NCBI GenBank assembly: GCA_010909165.1
Contig: MU008162.1
Coordinates: 992,001 to 1,056,000, forward strand
Direction of reading: 5' to 3'
Length of the DNA stretch: 64,000 bases
DNA from: Anthoceros angustus
Lineage: Eukaryota > Streptophyta > Anthocerotopsida > Anthocerotales > Anthocerotaceae
Of the stretch, positions 58,001 to 64,000 are shown in pieces (position 1 is the stretch's first letter; each line of letters starts with the position of its first letter). Both the position numbers and the translations under genes were made by a program. The notes beneath the pieces are model-generated. The model saw only the letters and a list, made by a program, of their open reading frames with translations, was not told the DNA's origin and did not search any database.

Positions 58001-59167
58001 ACATGTCCAACATTTGACACTAATTAGAGACAGATGGTGGCCTAGGGCCACAGCTATGCAGTGGGCTTACGATGCCGTGTACTAAATGATAAACTGGAAA
58101 GCAAGGGAAATGGACTCTCACCTTAAATCCTGAACCAAGGCCTGAGGGAATGTCTCTGAATAACAGACTTCCATCATGATCGATTTCACTGCATACAGCA
58201 ATATAAACCGACGCTTCAACTGGCATGCCATCAAACAAGTTGGCAAGTGTCGCAGCACATCATAAAGTATGCTCAGGCTGCCGTCCTGCAGTGGTGAATA
58301 TCTACTTCCACCCTACCTAAGGCGACCATGAACTGGTTCTGGTGCATGCACAACCTGGGCTCCATGCGCATATCCGAGTGCCTGCAGATACCAAGTGGGA
58401 TGTGAAACCATGCAAGAAGAAGAAAGAAGACGTATATATGAACGTGATAGCGAAAAGGAGGAGCATCATACTTGGTGTCCCATGCAAACTCCGAGAATAG
58501 GAATATCGCTACACTCCTTCAACAGTTGAATGCAAACGCCTGTGCAAAGTACGTAAGGATGAGCAGCGGGTACCGGGTGCTGGAGGAGACTGAAGCAGCA
58601 AGTACTAGACTGAAGCCAGGAGTGAGGTACCGACCTATATCCGCAGCACATTGTGGAGAGCCTGGGCCAGGGGAGATGACCACATTGTGGAAGGCCCGCT
58701 CTTGGTAAAGCAGATGCTTGAGCTCTTCCCAGCCCATCTCATCATTTTTCATCACAAACGGGGCCACTGCAGTCCAGCCCAGTAACGCCATAAGAACAAG
58801 ACGATGGTTCAGGCACGACCCACGACCCAGAATCGAATTGCACAATCGTACCGCCGTTGATGACGGAAAGCAGCTGAAAGAGGTTGTAGGTGTAGCTGTC
58901 GTAGTTATCCAGCAGCAGCGTCCTGATGGGCTCGACCTTGGTGACGTGCTTCCTGGCATCGAAGCTGGTGCAGCTGTGGTGCAACTGCAGTCCGGTCCCG
59001 TGCTGCTGCAACACGGAGCTGCTGGCACACGCGGAGACCCGCAGCAGGGGCCGGGGGATGCGTTTCTTCCTCCAATTCCCACCCCGCCTGGGATTGAGCG
59101 GGAGCAGGGGTACCAGGTCGGCCGTGCCTGCTGCGAGCATGGACAGCCTGTCCAGATCCATCAACAT
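55005..59167 (-). CDS. ADCS: Aminodeoxychorismate synthase (fused PabA-PabB)
   Basis: Thirteen exons: 59167-58852, 58766-58635, 58539-58472, 58381-58317, 58188-58122, 57998-57561, 57468-57361, 57256-56945, 56860-56781, 56653-56563, 56452-56370, 56280-55585 and 55506-55005. They join in phase to about 985 aa. After a plastid-type N-terminus comes the glutamine amidotransferase: [20 protein letters not shown], the nucleophile in GVCMGHQ, and FHPES. A linker leads to the chorismate-binding domain with [51 protein letters not shown] and [15 protein letters not shown], with Lys, marks aminodeoxychorismate rather than anthranilate synthase. It makes 4-amino-4-deoxychorismate in plastids for p-aminobenzoate and folate. 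The exon 10 donor is uncertain: 56562 (GTTGAA) fits the protein better, 56508 (GTGCTT) is also in phase. Confidence 0.93.
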
Positions 59168-59854
59168 TCCTTCCCACCACAGCCCAACAGAGCGAATTCG
59201 CAGCTCTAAGCGTCCGAAGCTCTAGAATGGCAGCCAGACGATGTCCGCTGGCCTCCAATTCCGGAGACGCGTTTTACGGGCGGAATTCCTGCAGCCTCCT
59301 GCAGGAGGCAGCCGCCAGCCGCATCCATTCCGTGCCCTTTTCGCCTCATCACCAACCTCCAAGCCACCGGACGGGATCGATCGCATAACCGCGCTTGTAC
59401 TTTCTTGGCCGCCGCCACAGTCGCTGCCCTGCTCGGTCGGGCCGAGCCGGGCCGGGTCGGGTCGGGTCGGGTCAGCGAAAGCACATGGGACCAGGGGTCT
59501 AGTCGTTCTCGCACAAGGGGAGATTAGGTACTGCAGTTGAAAGGGATCACATCACACACCCATCAACTACCTACTAGTAATCTCGACAGATTGGTGCAAA
59601 GCTTCAACATTATAGCCACTCGGAAATCGGCGTCACCCAAAATCAGGCTGCCGAGTTCCATCAAGGGCCATCTTGTGCGACTGCCTACCCAGATTACATA
59701 CAGGTGAGCTTCTCCCCGGAAGCGTGGCATGTCAGACTGCCTGTCTACCTACCGCTAACCCACCGTTGCACGCCACGCAGCCCGGAGAAACTTCAGGGAA
59801 ATGCCCGCCGCCTCGCCTTGCCCTGCCTGCCCTGTCAAGCTTATCTTGTCTATT
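59168..59854. other. ADCS upstream region and otubain 3' flank
   Basis: No gene recognised. A GC-rich stretch with repeated gggtcggg and gccgggcc near 59436-59475 lies in the likely ADCS promoter. Confidence 0.5.
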
Positions 59855-61939
59855 CTACTTAGTGTAGAGGATATCGTAGTGACCTGGCCGGTAAAGCAGC
59901 GTGACAAGGATTTCGACGCTGCTCTTCTGCTCCTCCGGAATGTTGGTGGGGATGAAGTCATGGTGATTCACTTCTGTGGCCTTGCCGGATCCGATGTTGC
60001 TGCGGTCCAGGTACACCACGCGCACTGGAACCCCCAGCGCGTCCGACAGGGCTATAATGTGAACATGGTCACTCTCTTCCCCCATGGGCTCCACCGATGC
60101 TTTACAAAACTGCCACACATCAGACGCCAGACCGGCAAGAGTGAGGTTGTTGCAACGAATTGGGCTTGTGGAACGAAGTGCTAGGGGAAGGAATACGGCA
60201 ATGCAAGATAAAGCATTGCTTCAGTATTACCTGCACCACGCTCATATTACTCAAGCCCAATATGAATGGTTCGAAGAAGTCTGCTCGTCGGCGAATCTCA
60301 CCCGATGTTATGAATCTGAAAAACATCACAACTGAAGAAGACTCTGACTACTGAGCACAATAGGGAACCCCTAAAAGCCTCAGGAAATAAGGATCTTAAT
60401 CGAATATGTGATGTGCTGCACGTACCGTAGTTGGAGACATACTGGTCCCGGCAGCGTTCCACCAGCTGCTCCTGGCTGCACACACAGGAAGCGCAAGACA
60501 CAGTCAAAGACTGGCCAACCACACATTCGCGCTTCCTCACAGTAATCCATCTCGCTTCATCGAAGAATACTGATGAAAATAGACAACCTGATGGAAGTCT
60601 CTCTGCCAGGTAAAACGCTCTCCAGTTGCTCAACAAATATCTGAAACCATGACATGGGACACGTTACTGATACTGAGTTAGGGTAAGCAGAAAATCAAGA
60701 TGAGAGTGAGGGTGATCAGAAAATCAGCTGGCTTACGGAAAGGAAATCTTCAAATGTGAATTCGGCATAACCAAGCTCCAGCAATGTCTTCCGGCACTCA
60801 TCAATATTCGTTTGCACGCGTGCTACCTCTGCTTCGTTCTTTGTTTCAAGAATATGCTCCTATTCTTACACACACACAAGAGTCCCAAGTCAGAGATGCC
60901 AGCATCATCATTTGGTTTAAGCAGTGAGGACGAGAGGGTCTGCAGAGTACCAGGTAGGAGAACATAAAACTCCTAAAGAAGCAATTTCCATCACCACGCG
61001 TCCGTCGAATGGCCCCATAGATCTCGCATAATTTCTGAGATAATGTGAGCATATTAGCCTCCGTGATTAGCTAAATGACGTTCAGTCGTATTCCCTGCTT
61101 CGGTCATTCAAATGTCCCACAGGAGACCTAGGATCCTGGCAAGGAAGTATCCAGTAGCCATGGGGACATGCTGCTGCACCCAGGAGTTGCGCAAGCGTGC
61201 AAGTGTACTGAAAACATGCCATCCGATTCACTCACAAGGGACAGACAGCTGAAGACAACAGTTCCCCATACCTCCACTTTCTCCTTGAAAACAGGGTTGC
61301 CCATGTCATACTCTGCTGCAAGCACAGAGAGAGGCTCCTGCAGACCAAAGGAAAGCATAATTAGCCAGGATCCTCAGATACCGAGCCATCACGCCAGGAA
61401 TACCAAAGCTCAGCAAATTTCCTCCTAAAGTGCTTATAGACAAGCCGAAGGAACGTCCGAGTGACACAAGGATCACCATCTCAAAAAGACTCAAAATAGT
61501 TTGCGTCAGAAATGTGCCGTGTACATCACCCTCAGACCGCCTCTTCCAATGACAGGGCTCAAACCTAAGGATCGACGTGGTGGCAACCTAAAAACTTCCC
61601 TACTCCAACACCATGAGCTACACCTATCGTTGGCTGCAAAGAATGAAGCGAAACTGAACAGCTCAAGAGGAAACCGACTAGCAAAGGAGACGCTGCAAAA
61701 CGGATGCCACGACATGGCCCCCAGGGTTGTTTGGCTGAAATGCAGTGAGAGAAGAAATGCGACAGACCTGCATCGTACACAAGACAGAAACAGAAGAAGA
61801 AGCCGGACAGAGGAGACTCCACCTTATCTCCCACGAACTCCGTTTTGGCAGCATCAGCGGCCCTAAGGGCGTACTGGTACTCGAGAATTTCATCATCCCT
61901 AGGCCGGTCCTCCTCCGGATCCACCACGCACCCGTCCAT
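59855..61939 (-). CDS. OTUB1: Otubain-type ubiquitin thioesterase
   Basis: Eight exons, 61939-61823, 61337-61272, 61034-60951, 60859-60737, 60640-60588, 60475-60426, 60331-60231 and 60109-59855, join in phase to 282 aa, close to plant otubain length. The catalytic triad is visible: TRGDGNCFFRSF holds Asp and the nucleophile Cys, and YLDRS ... NHHDF holds the His. Other otubain marks are EPLSVLAAEY, FMFSYL, FFRFITSGEIRRRADFF, VEPMGEESDHVHIIALS and LLYRPGHYDILY. Otubains cleave ubiquitin chains, with K48 preference in OTUB1. The ATG at 61939 (MDGCVVDPEED) is my choice; the frame is open upstream and an earlier start or leader exon cannot be excluded. Introns are 101-485 bp, longer than in other genes here. 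Confidence 0.92.
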
Positions 61940-63299
61940 GACCCACCACAGCAGACGGCGCCAGCAGAAGGAGGGAGGGTCGAGGCCGCGGGCACGCAAT
62001 TCGCAGAGCACAAGCCTGAGGCAGCGCCGGATTGCTCCTTCCCACCACGTCCAGTCCAGGCACGACAGCAGATCCGTGGCAAATGCCAGGTAACCCGTGA
62101 AGGAGTGGGCAGACGCGGTCACGGTCGGTCCCGGCGATCCATTTCCACCGGCATCCGCTTCCTCCTCGGCTCTGGCCGCAGTATCAGCACATCTCCCAGC
62201 AGCAGAGGGAAATGCATACCAACTCCACCAGCATCCAGATACTTCCACACACAACAGCGAGAACCCCAAACCAACCTATAATTGCCTGGTTCCAAGGTCC
62301 CGGGACTGCCGGACCCGGAAACTAACCCGCCCGGCCTCGACCTCCTCGCAACTGCAGCACCCGAATGCAGCCCAGCTGGGCCAGCGGCAGAATGCGAGCG
62401 GGAGGGATGCAGCAACCTGCGAGTATGGACTCGCAGCCGGAATCGAAATCCGAACGGGGAGCTGCTTGCTCGGCTCAGCAGCGGCGGGAATGGGATTCCA
62501 GACGGGCCGAGACACAGGTTTGAGGCAGATTGCGCAGCGGTTTGGTCTGGAGAAGGCGAAGGCGGAAGCGGAGGCGGAGGCGGAGGCGCGGGATGCGGCG
62601 GCAACTGGGCGGAATCAGAAGGTGCAGCGGAAAACGAGACAGGTGAATGTAAGCCTCTACATGGCCCTCTGCGTGGCGAAGGAAAGAATCAGAGAACTCT
62701 TCAGTCAGTTCGACAACGGGAGAACACGCCACGTTGTTCCTTGGTCAGTCTTTTCGTGAGTTTAGTTCGTCACTCTAGTTGTTGAAAGAAGAAGAAGGAG
62801 TTCCCGATAAATAGAGAGAGGGGAAGAGGCTTAAACGTGTGTCATCCAAGTTCGACCAACCGGTAGTGGATACGTTGCTCTCCTTTTCCCGTGCACGTTG
62901 TAGAACTGGTTCCAATTATGTACTTACTTATCTTTCTGGAAGGTCATTGTACATTGGAGGTGTTTGAGCTTTATAATTGTGTTATGTATTGATTTATTTT
63001 GGATCTAGAAATTTTATACGTTTTAATTGAATCAAGGTAAGATCGACGAGGAAATCAAACTTTGTTGGGCCTCTCCTTTAGTATGAGTGGGTGCTCATTC
63101 TTAGCGCTTATCTGATGCTTTCCCTTGAACGTCTCCTCCTCGTCGTACGTATCAAGCCTACTCGTCATCATCCACTCTTAATGGTGGCTCACAATATACA
63201 AGATGGAGGAGGGAACCAAACTTTGTTGGCCCGCTCACTCAGTATGAGTGAAAAATATTTTATGTACTCTGGGGTCTCTTCTCCTCTCCACCCCCTTAA
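61940..63299. other. Otubain upstream region and intergenic DNA
   Basis: No gene recognised. GC-rich to about 62.7 kb, with a (GCGGAG)-like run at about 62551-62590, then AT-rich. Open frames here are GC-driven and lack family features. Confidence 0.5.
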
Positions 63300-63640
63300 T
63301 CTGCAGCCCAACTTTCGTTACCAAGCCAAATTAATAAAATTCTCCACACAACATTACTATCACCTTCAAATTCTTTCATTTTATCTTACCAACTTTTGCT
63401 GAAAAGACTGATCAACAAAATTCTCCACACAACATAACATCCACCTTCAAATTCTTTCATCTAATCTTACCAACTTTGGTTGAAAAGATAGATTGATAGA
63501 ATTCTCCACACAACATTATTTCCACCATCAAATTCTTTCATCTCGTGTTATCAACTTTCGTTGAAAAGATAGACTAACAAAATTCTCCATACAATATTAC
63601 ATCTACCTTCAAATTCTTTCATTACATCTTATCAATTGTA
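63300..63640. repeat. 81-bp satellite, about four copies
   Basis: attctccacacaacatt-like starts occur at 63339, 63420, 63501 and 63582, exactly 81 bp apart. Each is followed by caaattctttcat and gttgaaaagat. Copies have diverged by roughly 10-15 percent by eye. Confidence 0.9.
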
Positions 63641-64000
63641 ATACACGTTGGACAAAACCGTTGCCTATCAGGCACTGCATCCAATTGAGGTTCCAAGCAA
63701 TAAATATGCCAACCATCGTTGCACCTGTCACACAACAACATACAATAATCATTACCAGGGTCTCCACACCCTAAATGGGCAAATGCCTTTCTGGGTACAA
63801 ACGTCAAATGTACCTAGAAACGTCAAACATAATCTCGCACCTTAAATTTTCTCACTTTGGGCCTAAAATGTCCACTTCTTGTCTTCCTATACCTCAACTC
63901 ATCTCTATGCTGAGCAATCAACAAATTGTCCATTGCCATAGGCATGATTCTCTAAACTAACTTTGCCCTAAGCTTGACTGCTTTTTAGCCATTGGCTGGG
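63622..64000 (-). mobile_element. Ty3/gypsy pol remnant: integrase C-terminal part with PHD finger
   Basis: On the minus strand 63945-63828 encodes NLLIAQHRDELRYRKTRSGH then FRPKVRKFKVRDYV, which matches the end of gypsy integrases (the IAQHRDTLRY type). After stops and a probable deletion, 63807-63650 encodes a PHD-like zinc finger: CG, CMLLCDRCNDGWHIYCL and CPTC. As I recall, some gypsy elements of algae and early land plants carry such a finger behind the integrase. The copy is broken and runs off the window. Confidence 0.7.

Noticed and set aside
62097..62785. Plus-strand open frames of 160-220 residues
   Set aside because: The region is GC-rich and several frames are open at once. No family features, and it overlaps the otubain promoter.
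63300..63640. CRISPR-like array or repeat-protein gene
   Set aside because: The 81-bp period has no spacer-repeat structure, and stops occur in all frames by eye. It is satellite DNA.

Overview
Organism. The window looks like nuclear DNA of a land plant. It encodes a CSLD-type cellulose synthase-like protein, a COBRA-like GPI protein, a PLS-class pentatricopeptide (PPR) protein with E domains, a fused pabA-pabB aminodeoxychorismate synthase and an LRR receptor kinase. Introns are short (about 80-180 bp, GT-AG, one AT-AC), and 10 recognisable genes plus one hypothetical gene fit in 64 kb. This suggests a compact genome, perhaps a seed-free plant such as a Selaginella-like lycophyte or a moss. 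That placement is an inference; no marker here fixes it.

Layout. 1-17 kb carries four minus-strand genes: the 5' part of an NILR1-like LRR receptor kinase (its 5' end tandemly duplicated), CSLD (4.6-8.4 kb), a GT90 family O-glycosyltransferase (11.4-13.4 kb) and a COBRA-like gene (14.5-16.7 kb). 17-27.5 kb is a scrambled block of Ty1/copia remnants, fragments of the neighbouring COBRA gene and copies of a PPR pseudogene. 28-42 kb is a coatomer beta-prime (COPB2) gene on the plus strand. A mosaic of its own exons with PPR and repeat pieces interrupts it at 28.9-36.0 kb, and its last exons are duplicated at 41-42.6 kb. 43.9-49.6 kb holds RPAC2 (RNA polymerase I/III), an unrecognised mitochondrial-like coiled-coil protein (minus) and the K63 deubiquitinase BRCC36, which has an AT-AC U12-type intron. 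49.6-52.3 kb is an intronless PPR gene convergent with BRCC36. 55.0-59.2 kb is aminodeoxychorismate synthase (13 exons, minus) and 59.9-61.9 kb is an otubain-type deubiquitinase (8 exons, minus). The right edge has an 81-bp satellite and a Ty3/gypsy integrase tail with a PHD finger.

Sequence quality matters for any reading. Many coding exons carry 1-2 base indels that an intact duplicate nearby lacks. Differences between repeat copies concentrate at CTG/CAG trinucleotides. About 30 mosaic junctions in 19-36 kb each fall on a short word shared by both parents, most often exactly 9 bp. I read this mainly as a draft long-read assembly artefact, with a real microhomology-driven rearrangement as the alternative.

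Functions. CSLD, GT90 and COBRA-like proteins all act in the secretory pathway or cell wall, and COPB2 serves the Golgi. Nothing in the sequence shows co-regulation. Exon coordinates were worked out by hand from splice sites, reading phase and recalled family conservation.
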